Below, in pieces: positions 27,058-35,301 of a stretch of DNA of 64,000 nt (its first letter is position 1; the number at the start of each line of letters is the position of its first letter). The notes under the pieces are model-generated. The model was not told the DNA's origin and did no database searches. It worked only from the letters and a program-made list of their open reading frames with translations. Source of the DNA: Flavobacterium hydrocarbonoxydans. GTDB lineage: Bacteria; Bacteroidota; Bacteroidia; Flavobacteriales; Flavobacteriaceae. Location of the stretch: assembly GCF_009789235.1 (NCBI RefSeq), contig NZ_WSTB01000003.1, positions 413,130 through 477,129 of the forward strand, given 5' to 3'. A program made the position numbers and the translations under genes.

Positions 27058-27615
27058 ATGAAAAAAATATTGTTTCTAATTGTTCTTTTTTGTTCTGTTC
27101 ACTCACAAAGTCAAACCTATATAAAATTCAACGCAGCAACAGCAGCGGTTCTAATTCCGAACATTGGAATTGAAACAAGTATTGGAGAAAAAACAACTTT
27201 TAGCGTTGACATTATGGCTTCTTTTTGGCAATCTTTTGATGGTCACAAACCAATGAAGTTTTACACTTTAACTCCAGAAATACGCTATCATTTTAAAGAA
27301 AAATACAATGGCTTTTATGCTGGAGTTCATGCAGGTCCAGATCTATACGAATTACAAAAATGGAATTATTGGGAATCTAACAAATATGAAAAAGGAGTTG
27401 GTTACAGACTTGGCGCTACTTTAGGATATAATATAAAGCTAAACGATAAATTTTTACTGGATATTTTTGCTGGCGGGGGCTGGCATCAGGGTTTTTATAA
27501 AGGCTATTATAACGATGGAACTCCGGGTCGTTATGAAGGTAAAAAAGATTATAATAAAAGCGGTGAATGGCTTCCTTACAGAGGAGGAATTATGATTTCG
27601 TACAAACTAAATTAG
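27058..27615 (+). CDS. DUF3575-like outer-membrane beta-barrel protein
   Basis: The product has 185 residues from MKKILFLIVLFCSVHSQSQ, a clear signal peptide. The rest alternates hydrophobic and polar residues like a small beta-barrel, with LTPEIRYHF, YAGVHAG and PYRGGIMISYKLN, ending in strand-like residues as outer-membrane proteins do. The family name is from memory. The function is unknown, probably a small porin or structural barrel. Its end overlaps that of the convergent VF530 gene by 4 bases. Confidence 0.8.
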   Translation: MKKILFLIVLFCSVHSQSQTYIKFNAATAAVLIPNIGIETSIGEKTTFSVDIMASFWQSFDGHKPMKFYTLTPEIRYHFKEKYNGFYAGVHAGPDLYELQKWNYWESNKYEKGVGYRLGATLGYNIKLNDKFLLDIFAGGGWHQGFYKGYYNDGTPGRYEGKKDYNKSGEWLPYRGGIMISYKLN

Positions 27616-27845
27616 CTCTTAGTAAATTTAGGAAGCGTTTTTAAATATAAATCTTCAACCTTTTTACGAGCCCAGTCTGTTTTTCTTAAGAAAGTCAAAC
27701 TTGATTTTACACTAGGATTTGCAGTAAAACATTTTATCGGTATTAATTCACCTAAGGTATCAAAACCATAATAATCTGCTAATTGCTCTACTATTTTCTG
27801 AAGTGTAATTCCGTGCAAAGGATCTTTTGATTGTTGTTTTTCCAT
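27612..27845 (-). CDS. VF530-family DNA-binding protein
   Basis: The product has 77 residues. The sequence DPLHGITLQKIVEQLADYYG, then FTANPSVKSSLTFLRKTDWAR and VEDLYLK, is characteristic of the VF530/DUF2132 family, a small helical protein whose structure suggested DNA binding. The start lies only 5 bases beyond the TAAATTTG promoter box, so the message may be leaderless. It converges with the beta-barrel gene. Confidence 0.9.
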   Translation of the reverse strand: MEKQQSKDPLHGITLQKIVEQLADYYGFDTLGELIPIKCFTANPSVKSSLTFLRKTDWARKKVEDLYLKTLPKFTKS

Positions 27846-27849
27846 AATG

Positions 27850-27877
27850 CAAATTTATATCATTTATTCAAAAACAA
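27850..27877 (-). promoter_or_regulatory. Promoter of VF530 gene
   Basis: Minus strand TTG (27877-27875), a 17-base spacer, then TAAATTTG (27857-27850): an exact Bacteroidota-type promoter. Confidence 0.75.
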
Positions 27878-27900
27878 TTGCGCTTTCATATTTTTGTTGC

Positions 27901-27908
27901 TAAATTTG
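27901..27908 (+). promoter_or_regulatory. -7 box upstream of smpB
   Basis: TAAATTTG lies 7 bases before the smpB start; a TTG sits 20 bases upstream. The message would be nearly leaderless. Confidence 0.55.
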
Positions 27909-27915
27909 CCAACCT

Positions 27916-28371
27916 ATGCAAAAATCAGTCAATATACTTAATAAAAGAGCCCGATTCGATTATGAAATAATCGACACATACACCGCTGGAATTGTTTTAG
28001 CCGGAACCGAAATAAAATCTATCCGTTTAGGAAAGGCAAATATTACGGAAAGCTTTTGCGAATTTAGCAATAATGAGCTTTTTGCTATCAATACCTATAT
28101 TGAAGAATATGCCTTTGGAAATCAATTTAACCACAAATCAAGAAGCGAAAGAAAGTTGCTTTTGAACAGAAAAGAATTGAAAACGCTTCAAAAGAACGTT
28201 CAGGCAAAAGGATTAACCATTGTTCCGCTTAAACTTTTTACTAACGAAAAAGGTCTTGCCAAACTTCAAATCGGTCTTTGCAAAGGAAAGAAAAACTACG
28301 ATAAACGAGAATCTCTAAAAGAACAAGATACAAAGCGTGACTTAGATAGAATTAAAAAAGCTTATAACTAA
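27916..28371 (+). CDS. smpB: SsrA-binding protein SmpB
   Basis: SmpB carries tmRNA into ribosomes stalled on broken messages. The product has 151 residues. It begins with NKRARFDYEIIDTYTAGIVLAGTEIKSIR (core: TAGIVLAGTEIKSIR), then the RKLLLNRKEL and GLTIVPLKLF segments, and ends in the basic tail KKNYDKRESLKEQDTKRD needed at the decoding site. The tmRNA gene itself is not in the window. Together with prfH and rtcB it gives this region two ribosome-rescue functions. Confidence 0.97.
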   Translation: MQKSVNILNKRARFDYEIIDTYTAGIVLAGTEIKSIRLGKANITESFCEFSNNELFAINTYIEEYAFGNQFNHKSRSERKLLLNRKELKTLQKNVQAKGLTIVPLKLFTNEKGLAKLQIGLCKGKKNYDKRESLKEQDTKRDLDRIKKAYN

Positions 28372-28457
28372 CAAAAATAACTTTAAATTTATTTTAAAGA
28401 ATGTATTTTTCCATAATTTATACTTAATTTTACTACAATAAAAAATTAATTGTAATT

Positions 28458-29096
28458 ATGAAAAAGTATTTAATTTTATTAACTGTCCTTATATTTGCGA
28501 GTTGCGGCAGCAATACAGCAATTGTAAACAGTTGGAGAGACCCACAAGTCACCGTTGCTCAGGAAAATTTTAAAAAAGTGTTAGTAGTAGCTTTGGTTAA
28601 AGATGAAGCCTCAAGAAGAACTGCTGAAAATAGAATTGCAGCAAGTAATCCTATCTTCAAAACATCCTATCAATACTTAAACGGAACTAATCTAGACTTA
28701 ACTAAAGAACAAAAACTTAAAATTTTACAAGATGAAAATTTTGATGGAGTTGTTACGATGCGTTTAGTAAGCAAAGATAAAGAGACAAACTATGTTCCTG
28801 GAACCAATACCGGATTATATTATGGAGGTATGGGCGGAATGTATGGTGGAATGTACGGATACGGTTTTGGAAACTGGTACGGAATGTATTCTCCAAATTT
28901 CTATGAACCAGGATATTATCAGGAAACTGTGTCATATATGGTAGAAACGAATGTTTTTTCGTTAAAAGAAAATAAATTAATCTGGACAGGAACTACAAAA
29001 TCAGAATACGCTTCTGACTTAGGACAAACTGTAGATGCAATCATGCAAACTGTAGTAAAAGAAATGAGAAAAGACGGATCTTTACCTCCGAAATAA
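28458..29096 (+). CDS. Lipoprotein with Gly/Tyr-rich loop, DUF4136-like
   Basis: The product has 212 residues. The signal peptide ends with lipobox FASC, so it is probably a lipoprotein. A domain with VNSWRDPQVT and FKKVLVVALVKDEASRR resembles DUF4136-like proteins. A low-complexity loop of Gly, Met and Tyr (MYGGMYGYGFGNWYGMY) interrupts the fold. The end (LIWTGTTKSEYASD) is typical of these proteins. The function is unknown. It ends at the terminator at 29100-29133. Confidence 0.75.
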   Translation: MKKYLILLTVLIFASCGSNTAIVNSWRDPQVTVAQENFKKVLVVALVKDEASRRTAENRIAASNPIFKTSYQYLNGTNLDLTKEQKLKILQDENFDGVVTMRLVSKDKETNYVPGTNTGLYYGGMGGMYGGMYGYGFGNWYGMYSPNFYEPGYYQETVSYMVETNVFSLKENKLIWTGTTKSEYASDLGQTVDAIMQTVVKEMRKDGSLPPK

Positions 29097-29099
29097 TAT

Positions 29100-29133
29100 A
29101 AAAAAAGCAATATTTTAGAGTATTGCTTTTTTT
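29100..29133 (+). terminator. Intrinsic terminator after lipoprotein gene
   Basis: GCAATA and TATTGC pair around an 8-base loop and are flanked by A-run and T-run (seven T). Confidence 0.9.
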
Positions 29134-29172
29134 ATTCAAAAAATTATGACTAAATTTGTCAAGACAAAATTA

Positions 29173-29270
29173 AGTCAGAAGTCAGAAGTCAGAAGTCAGA
29201 AGTCAGAAGTCAGAAGTCAGAAGTCAGAAGTCAGAAGTCAGAAGTCGGAAGTTTGAAGTCGGAAGTTTGA
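29173..29270. repeat. Heptanucleotide tandem repeat (AGTCAGA)n
   Basis: There are ten perfect AGTCAGA units, then four degenerate units alternating AGTCGGA and AGTTTGA, 98 bases in all. It ends 45 bases before the start of the Fic gene. Just downstream, TGACTTCTAACTTC is a rough inverse of the unit. The copy number of such a tract is likely to vary between strains. Confidence 0.95.
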
Positions 29271-29315
29271 AACTTGAAATATATGACTTCTAACTTCAAA
29301 CCTAAATAATCTAAA

Positions 29316-30365
29316 ATGAAAACACTTCTTAAAAATGCTAGAGAGCAAAAAGGATTAAAAACTCGTGAAGTAGCACAAATTCTTGGTATTGATCAGGCAT
29401 TGATAAGTAAATTTGAGTCAGGAACAAGAAAACCTACTAAAGAACAGATTTCGAAACTAGCACGATTATTAGAGATTGATTACGAAACCCTGATGATTGC
29501 CTGGCTAAAAGAGAAAATCCTTTATGAAATTGGTGATGATGAGTTTGCGTTGAAAGCCTTGATGGTAGCTGAAGAAGAAATTAAATACAATAGAACAATT
29601 TCAAATCTTAAAATTTCGACTTCTCTGGAAAAATTACTTCAGGAAATCGATGTTTTAAAAGCAAAGTTAGACACTTATCGTCAGTTTGATAGTTATAGAA
29701 TTACACAAGCACTAGAGTTAGAATATACATTTGAAAGCAATAGAATCGAAGGAAATACGATGACATTGCGTGAGACTGATATGGTTATTAATGAAGGTTT
29801 GACCATTTCTGGAAAAAGTATGCGCGAACATCTTGAAGCAATCAATCATCATGAAGCGATTGGTTTTATTAAAGATTTAATGCAAAAAAACAATTCGTTA
29901 AACGAGCGAGATCTTTTGTCTATTCATAACTTGATCCTTCGAGGAATTATCCCAGAAGATGCAGGACGCTATAGAAAAGTACAAGTCATGATTAAAGGAA
30001 GCAGTCACATGCCACCACAACCATTTATGGTTGCTAAAGAAATGGAAGATTATTTTATTTGGTACGAAATCAACAAAAACAAATTACATCCTGTAATTTT
30101 AGCTGCCGAAATGCACGAAAGATTGGTTACCATTCATCCATTTATTGATGGCAACGGAAGAACTTCCCGCTTGGTCATGAACTTGATTTTAATGCAAAAA
30201 GGATATTTAATTACTAATATAAAAGGAGATTACGAAACCCGAATGCAATATTATCAATCATTAGAAACGGCTCAAACTAAGAACAATAAAGAAGATTTTA
30301 TTCTTTTTATTGCTCAAATTGAGAAACAAAGTTTAGAGCGCTATATCGATATTATTGCACAATAA
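29316..30365 (+). CDS. HTH-Fic fusion, self-inhibited Fic protein (AMPylase family)
   Basis: The product has 349 residues. Residues 5-60 form an XRE-type helix-turn-helix (KTREVAQILGIDQALISKFE). A helical linker leads to the inhibitory motif SNRIEGN (141-147, [S/T]xxxE[G/N]). The Fic core HPFIDGNGRTSR (274-285) has every catalytic residue. Such proteins transfer AMP to target hydroxyls, and the inhibitory glutamate just before the core makes it a class II enzyme. The DNA-binding head suggests autoregulation. It is preceded by a heptamer tandem repeat. No antitoxin gene is adjacent. Target unknown. Confidence 0.93.
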   Translation: MKTLLKNAREQKGLKTREVAQILGIDQALISKFESGTRKPTKEQISKLARLLEIDYETLMIAWLKEKILYEIGDDEFALKALMVAEEEIKYNRTISNLKISTSLEKLLQEIDVLKAKLDTYRQFDSYRITQALELEYTFESNRIEGNTMTLRETDMVINEGLTISGKSMREHLEAINHHEAIGFIKDLMQKNNSLNERDLLSIHNLILRGIIPEDAGRYRKVQVMIKGSSHMPPQPFMVAKEMEDYFIWYEINKNKLHPVILAAEMHERLVTIHPFIDGNGRTSRLVMNLILMQKGYLITNIKGDYETRMQYYQSLETAQTKNNKEDFILFIAQIEKQSLERYIDIIAQ

Positions 30366-30397
30366 AAAAAATCCGCTCAATTGAGCGGATTTTTTTT
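30364..30397. terminator. Bidirectional terminator between Fic gene and pcm
   Basis: The perfect palindrome ATCCGCTCAATTGAGCGGAT is flanked by seven to eight A on one side and T on the other. It overlaps the stop codon of pcm on the minus strand. Confidence 0.95.
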
Positions 30398-31037
30398 AGT
30401 TTTTATCTTCTAATAAAGGAACAAATCGAAACTCACCAAATTCATGTTTTTCAAATTGTGTTTCGTTTTTTCGAATTAATAAAGTCATAATCTGAACCTC
30501 TTCTCCTAGCGGAATTACTAACCTTCCACCTATCTTTAATTGTGCCATCAAAGGCTGCGGAATAAATGGAGCTCCTGCCGTAACAATAATACTGTCAAAA
30601 GGCGCATAACTTGGTAACCCTTTGTAACCATCACCAAATGAAAGGTGTTTGGGTCTAATATTTAATTTCGGAAACAAATTAGATGTTTGCTTAAATAATT
30701 CATTTTGTCTTTCTATGCTATATACTTTAGCTCCCAACATACACAATACTGCGGTTTGATAGCCAGAGCCCGTTCCTATTTCCAGGATTTTATGCTCTTT
30801 TTTTACCTCTAACAATTGTGATTGAAAAGCAACCGTGTAAGGTTGCGATATAGTTTGCCCTGCTCCTATCGGAAAAGCTTTATCCTGATAGGCATAATCT
30901 TCAAAGCTAGAATTTAAAAAAAGGTGTCTCGGAATTTTTTTTATCGCATCTAAAACTGCTTTATCAGTAATTCCCTTTTGTTGTAAAGTGCTTACTAACT
31001 GATTACGAAGTCCTTGATGTTTGGCAGTATCTTTCAA
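30396..31037 (-). CDS. pcm: Protein-L-isoaspartate O-methyltransferase
   Basis: Pcm methylates isoaspartyl residues in aged proteins so that they can be repaired. Motifs are PIGAGQTISQPY, LEIGTGSGYQTAVLC (SAM loop) and the segment around VTAGAPFIPQPL. The frame opens at 31061 with TTG, but that codon lies inside the TATTTTTG promoter box at 31059-31066. The start is therefore more likely the TTG at 31037 (LKDTAKHQGLRNQLV), giving 213 residues. Solo gene. Confidence 0.9.
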   Translation of the reverse strand: MKDTAKHQGLRNQLVSTLQQKGITDKAVLDAIKKIPRHLFLNSSFEDYAYQDKAFPIGAGQTISQPYTVAFQSQLLEVKKEHKILEIGTGSGYQTAVLCMLGAKVYSIERQNELFKQTSNLFPKLNIRPKHLSFGDGYKGLPSYAPFDSIIVTAGAPFIPQPLMAQLKIGGRLVIPLGEEVQIMTLLIRKNETQFEKHEFGEFRFVPLLEDKN

Positions 31038-31058
31038 AATTGGCTGGTTTAATTTCAG

Positions 31059-31087
31059 CAAAAATAAGAAAGTAAATAGTAAATCAA
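31059..31087 (-). promoter_or_regulatory. Promoter of pcm (decides its start)
   Basis: Minus strand TTG (31087-31085), an 18-base spacer, then TATTTTTG (31066-31059). It overlaps the first open codons of the long pcm frame, which rules out the TTG at 31061 as start. Confidence 0.75.
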
Positions 31088-31156
31088 ATATTGATTTTTA
31101 ATTATTAAATCGCTAAATCTTTATTGCATTAACTTTTACTTTCAACAAATAAATTA

Positions 31157-31164
31157 TATTTTTG
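31157..31164 (+). promoter_or_regulatory. -7 box upstream of Gfo/Idh/MocA gene
   Basis: TATTTTTG lies 16 bases before the start codon. The upstream element is TTT at a 19-base spacing, so a weak match. Confidence 0.5.
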
Positions 31165-31180
31165 TTTAAAATACATTATC

Positions 31181-32146
31181 ATGTTAAAAGTGGGAGTTTT
31201 AGGTGCTGGTCATCTAGGTAAAATACATTTACGTTTATTGCAACAATCTGACAAATACGAATTGGTTGGATTTTACGACGAAAATCAGGAAAATGCCGAA
31301 CGAATTTCAAAAGAATTTGGCTATAAAAACTTCAGCACTATTGCAAAATTAATTCACGCTGTTGATGTGATTGATATTGTAACGCCTACTCTTTCACATT
31401 ATAAATGTGCCAAAGTAGCTATCAAATCAGGTAAACATATTTTTATAGAAAAACCTATTTCGAACACTGTTGCTGAAGCCGAGGAAATTATCGCTCTTGC
31501 AAAAGAACACAACGTAAAAGGTCAGGTTGGTCATGTGGAGCGTTTTAACCCTGCTTTTATTGCTACCAAAAACATGATCGAAAATCCAATGTTTATCGAA
31601 ACGCATCGTTTGGCAGAATTTAATCCGCGTGGTACAGATGTTCCTGTAGTTCTGGATTTGATGATTCATGATATCGACGCTATTTTGAGTGTTGTAAAAT
31701 CAAAAGTTAAAAATATAAATGCTAGTGGAGTCTCTGTAATTAGTGAAACTCCGGATATTGCAAATGCCAGAATTGAATTTGAAAATGGCTGTGTTGCTAA
31801 CTTAACAGCAAGTAGAATTTCGATGAAAAACATGCGTAAAACACGTTTTTTTCAGAAAGATGCTTATATTTCGGTTGACTTTTTAGAGAAAAGATGCGAA
31901 GTAGTTCGTATGAAAGATGCTCCAGAAGTTCCTGGAGATTTTGATATGATTTTGCAAAATGCCGAAGGTGTAAAAAAACAAATCTATTTTACAAATCCTG
32001 ATGTAGAACAAAATAATGCCATTCTGGACGAACTAGAATCATTTGCAAATGCTATAAACACTAACACTACACCTGTTGTTACGCTAGAACAAGCTACAGA
32101 TGCTTTACGGGTTGCCTATCAAATTATTGACTGTTTCGACAAATAA
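31181..32146 (+). CDS. Gfo/Idh/MocA family oxidoreductase
   Basis: The product has 321 residues. The N-terminal Rossmann loop is GVLGAGHLGKIHLRLLQ; the substrate motif EKPIS, with the conserved lysine and proline, is at about residue 92, and GHVERFNP follows. Family members use NAD(P) to oxidise or reduce sugars and related compounds. The substrate cannot be told from sequence. It is followed by the hairpin at 32175-32212 and then the hydroxyacyl-CoA dehydrogenase gene. Confidence 0.93.
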   Translation: MLKVGVLGAGHLGKIHLRLLQQSDKYELVGFYDENQENAERISKEFGYKNFSTIAKLIHAVDVIDIVTPTLSHYKCAKVAIKSGKHIFIEKPISNTVAEAEEIIALAKEHNVKGQVGHVERFNPAFIATKNMIENPMFIETHRLAEFNPRGTDVPVVLDLMIHDIDAILSVVKSKVKNINASGVSVISETPDIANARIEFENGCVANLTASRISMKNMRKTRFFQKDAYISVDFLEKRCEVVRMKDAPEVPGDFDMILQNAEGVKKQIYFTNPDVEQNNAILDELESFANAINTNTTPVVTLEQATDALRVAYQIIDCFDK

Positions 32147-32174
32147 AATTCGAGTAACTTCAAAAAATAAGATT

Positions 32175-32212
32175 AGCCACAAATTCACAAATTAATTGGT
32201 GAATTCGTGGCT
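32175..32212. repeat. Intergenic hairpin repeat
   Basis: AGCCACAAATTCAC (32175-32188) pairs with GTGAATTCGTGGCT (32199-32212) with one mismatch. Its right arm matches the repeat between argE and argH. It could also act as a weak terminator, though no T-run follows. Confidence 0.7.
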
Positions 32213-32241
32213 AAAATCATAAATATAATATTCAAAGAAAA

Positions 32242-33135
32242 ATGAAAACTATAGCTGTAATTGGTGCAGGAACAATGGGTAACGGAATCGCTCATACTTT
32301 TGCACAAAGTGGTTTTACCGTAAAATTAATTGATGTTTCGGAGAAATCATTAGACAAAGGAATGGCAACTATTGCCGCAAACTTAGACAGAATGCTTTCT
32401 AAAGGAACAATTACTCAGGAAGATGTTGCTAAAACCATTACCAATATTATAACCTATACAGATATAAAAGACGGTGTTGTAGGTGTAGATTTAGTAGTAG
32501 AAGCTGCAACCGAAAACGTTGAACTAAAACTTAATATCTTCAAACAATTAAACGAAGCTTGCCCCCATAATACGATTTTGGCGACCAATACTTCTTCGAT
32601 TTCTATTACTCAAATCGGGGCTGTTGTTGCACATCCTGAACGTGTTATCGGAATGCACTTTATGAATCCGGTGCCCATTATGAAATTGGTCGAAATTATT
32701 CGTGGATACAATACGAGCGACGAAGTAACGAAAATCATCATGGATTTATCTGAAAAATTAGGTAAAACTCCTGTTGAAGTAAACGATTATCCTGGTTTTG
32801 TTGCCAATAGAATTTTGATGCCTATGCTAAATGAGGCAATTGAAACGTTATACAATAAAGTAGCGGGCGTTTACGAAATTGATACCGTAATGAAATTAGG
32901 GATGGGGCACCCAATGGGACCGCTTCAATTGGCTGATTTTATTGGTCTTGATGTTTGTCTTGCCATTTTGAATGTAATGTACGAAGGTTTCAAAAACCCT
33001 AAATATGCTCCTTGCCCACTTTTAGTAAATATGGTGAGAGCTGGAAAATTAGGAGTGAAATCTGGTGAAGGGTTTTATGATTATAGTGAAAGTAAAAAAG
33101 CAGAGAAAATCTCTAAGCAATTTATTCTTTCATAA
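32242..33135 (+). CDS. 3-hydroxybutyryl-CoA dehydrogenase
   Basis: The product has 297 residues. It oxidises or forms 3-hydroxyacyl-CoA with NAD(P). The dinucleotide loop is GAGTMGNGIAHTFAQSG; the catalytic region is HFMNPVPIMKLVEII, and NDYPGFVANRILMPMLNEAI and MGHPMGPLQLADFIGLD are both diagnostic. The length fits the stand-alone short enzyme (Hbd/PaaH) rather than a multifunctional FadB. The genes before and after look unrelated, so its exact pathway (butanoate, phenylacetate or fatty acid) is open. Confidence 0.95.
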   Translation: MKTIAVIGAGTMGNGIAHTFAQSGFTVKLIDVSEKSLDKGMATIAANLDRMLSKGTITQEDVAKTITNIITYTDIKDGVVGVDLVVEAATENVELKLNIFKQLNEACPHNTILATNTSSISITQIGAVVAHPERVIGMHFMNPVPIMKLVEIIRGYNTSDEVTKIIMDLSEKLGKTPVEVNDYPGFVANRILMPMLNEAIETLYNKVAGVYEIDTVMKLGMGHPMGPLQLADFIGLDVCLAILNVMYEGFKNPKYAPCPLLVNMVRAGKLGVKSGEGFYDYSESKKAEKISKQFILS

Positions 33136-33149
33136 AAAAGAAAAATAGC

Positions 33150-33839
33150 ATGTCAATAACATCAAATTTAAATACTATAAAAGCAACTCTTCCTGAAAAT
33201 GTAACTTTGGTTGCGGTCTCAAAAACCAAACCTGTGGTCGATTTAATGGAAGCTTATGAAGCTGGTCAGCGTATTTTTGGAGAAAATAAAATCCAGGAAA
33301 TGGCTGATAAGCATGAGCAAATGCCAAAAGACATTCAATGGCACATGATTGGTCATGTTCAGACGAATAAAGTCAAATTTATGGCGCCGTTTGTAAGTTT
33401 GATTCATGGGGTTGATAGTTTGAAATTATTACAAGAAATCAACAAACAAGCTTTAAAAAATGATCGAATTATAGATTGTTTGCTCCAAATATACATTGCC
33501 GAAGAAGAAACTAAATTTGGTTTGGATGAAAAAGAATTAACAGCACTTTTATCTTCTTCAGAATATAAAGAATTAAAAAACATTCGTATCTTAGGATTGA
33601 TGGGAATGGCCACTTTTACGGAAGATCAAAACCAAATCAAAAAAGAATTCACACATTTGAAATCTATTTTTGATTCAATTCAAAATAAAGATGCACAATG
33701 TAGAGACGCACAACAATGTATTTCTACAGAAAATCATTTTTCTATAATATCAATGGGAATGTCTGGCGATTATCAGCTTGCCATAGAATGCGGAAGCACA
33801 ATGGTTCGCATTGGAAGCAGTATTTTTGGCGGTCGTTGA
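33150..33839 (+). CDS. YggS-family PLP homeostasis protein
   Basis: The product has 229 residues. It has the pyridoxal-phosphate lysine in LVAVSKTKP and the landmarks FGENKIQEM, WHMIGHVQTNKVK and SMGMSGDYQLAIECGSTMVRIGSSIFG. It binds pyridoxal phosphate in the cytosol and buffers it; no enzyme reaction is established. It starts 14 bases after the dehydrogenase and is probably co-transcribed. A stretch near residues 190-205 (KDAQCRDAQQCIST) is longer than usual for the family. Confidence 0.95.
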   Translation: MSITSNLNTIKATLPENVTLVAVSKTKPVVDLMEAYEAGQRIFGENKIQEMADKHEQMPKDIQWHMIGHVQTNKVKFMAPFVSLIHGVDSLKLLQEINKQALKNDRIIDCLLQIYIAEEETKFGLDEKELTALLSSSEYKELKNIRILGLMGMATFTEDQNQIKKEFTHLKSIFDSIQNKDAQCRDAQQCISTENHFSIISMGMSGDYQLAIECGSTMVRIGSSIFGGR

Positions 33840-33911
33840 TATTATTGTAGATTTTAGATTGAAGATTGTAGATTATTACTGAATACTAAAAACTGACACT
33901 GAATACAGAAT

Positions 33912-35273
33912 TTGTACGCAATACTAGACATAGAAACCACTGGAGGACAGTTTAATGAGGAGGGAATTACCGAAATCGCCATTTATAAATTTGATGGTCA
34001 TGAGGTTGTGGACCAATTTATTAGCCTTGTAAATCCAGAAATTCCGATTCAGCCTTTTGTGGTGAAATTAACCGGAATCAATAATGCTATGTTGCGTTCT
34101 GCTCCTAAGTTTTTTGAAGTTGCCAAACGTATCATCGAAATTACTTCTGATTGTATTATTGTAGCTCACAACGCTTCTTTCGATTACCGAATTTTACGTA
34201 CCGAATTCAGACGTTTAGGTTATGATTTTGAGGCTAAAACACTTTGTACGGTAGAATTGGCAAAAAAATTAATTCCTGAACAACCTTCATACAGTTTAGG
34301 GAAACTGGTTCGCGCACTCGGAATCCCAATGGCAGACAGACATCGTGCCAGCGGAGACGCAATGGCAACTACCAAGTTGTTCAAAATGCTTCTCGAAAAG
34401 GACCTAGAAAAAACAATCGTAAAAGATTTTATAAAACTAGAAGTCGAAAAAGGAATTGCACCAAAATTGCTTGATATTTTAAGTCAATTACCAACCAAAA
34501 CCGGAGTTTATTACATTCATAACGAAGGCGGAACTTTAGTTTACATCGGCAAAAGCCAAAACATAAAAAAACGTGTCAATCAGCATTTTACCGGCATCAC
34601 GACCAAAAGCAAAAAAATTCAGGCCGAAGTTTTTACCATTACCTATGATGAAACCGGAAGCGAATTAATCGCACTTTTGAAAGAAAGTGAAGAAATAAAA
34701 ATAAACCGTCCGAGATATAACCGATCGCAGCGAAAAACAATTTTTCAGTATGCTTTGTATGCCGAAAAAGATGCTAACGGGTACATGAATTTAAAACTAG
34801 AAAAAGCGGATGGCCGTAAAAAAGAAATTACTTCGTACGCTACTTTGCAAGAGGGTAAAAATGCACTTTTCAGACTTACCTCTAAATATCATTTGTGCCA
34901 AAAACTAACGGGTTTGTATCAAACAAAGAAAGAATGTTTTCAATATAAAATCAAGGAATGCGATGGTGCTTGCATTGGCGAAATTACACCTGAAATTTAC
35001 AACCTAAGAGTACAACAATTAATAACGGAGAATAGCTTCGAAAACAAAAGCATGATCCTGATTGACAAAGGGCGAAATGTAAACGAGCGAAGTGCTGTTT
35101 TAATCGAAAACGGGCTTTACAAAGGCTATGCTTTTTATGATTTGAACTATCAAATTACCAACATCGAAATCCTAAAAAATATCTTGATTCCGATGCAGAA
35201 CAACCGCGATGTCAAGAATATTATCCAAAGCTACATCCGAAAAAGCAAAACGATAAAAATACTTCATTTCTAA
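33912..35273 (+). CDS. DnaQ-type exonuclease fused to GIY-YIG nuclease
   Basis: The product has 453 residues. Residues 1-165 form a DEDDh 3'-5' exonuclease (D6 and E8 in ILDIETTGG, then HNASFDYRILR and HRASGDA). Residues 195-275 form a GIY-YIG nuclease (GVYYIH, YIGKSQNIKKRVNQHF). The rest resembles the UvrC-like tail of Cho proteins, with CDGACIGEI. Such fusions are common in Bacteroidota and probably act in DNA repair. The start is TTG at the first residue of YAILDIET; no ATG lies close. Confidence 0.92.
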   Translation: MYAILDIETTGGQFNEEGITEIAIYKFDGHEVVDQFISLVNPEIPIQPFVVKLTGINNAMLRSAPKFFEVAKRIIEITSDCIIVAHNASFDYRILRTEFRRLGYDFEAKTLCTVELAKKLIPEQPSYSLGKLVRALGIPMADRHRASGDAMATTKLFKMLLEKDLEKTIVKDFIKLEVEKGIAPKLLDILSQLPTKTGVYYIHNEGGTLVYIGKSQNIKKRVNQHFTGITTKSKKIQAEVFTITYDETGSELIALLKESEEIKINRPRYNRSQRKTIFQYALYAEKDANGYMNLKLEKADGRKKEITSYATLQEGKNALFRLTSKYHLCQKLTGLYQTKKECFQYKIKECDGACIGEITPEIYNLRVQQLITENSFENKSMILIDKGRNVNERSAVLIENGLYKGYAFYDLNYQITNIEILKNILIPMQNNRDVKNIIQSYIRKSKTIKILHF

Positions 35274-35301
35274 ACAACTAACTTTCATTATCTTCGTAGA
35301 T

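Noticed and set aside
29173..29270. CRISPR-like periodic repeat
   Set aside because: The units are directly adjacent heptamers without spacers, and no cas genes are nearby.
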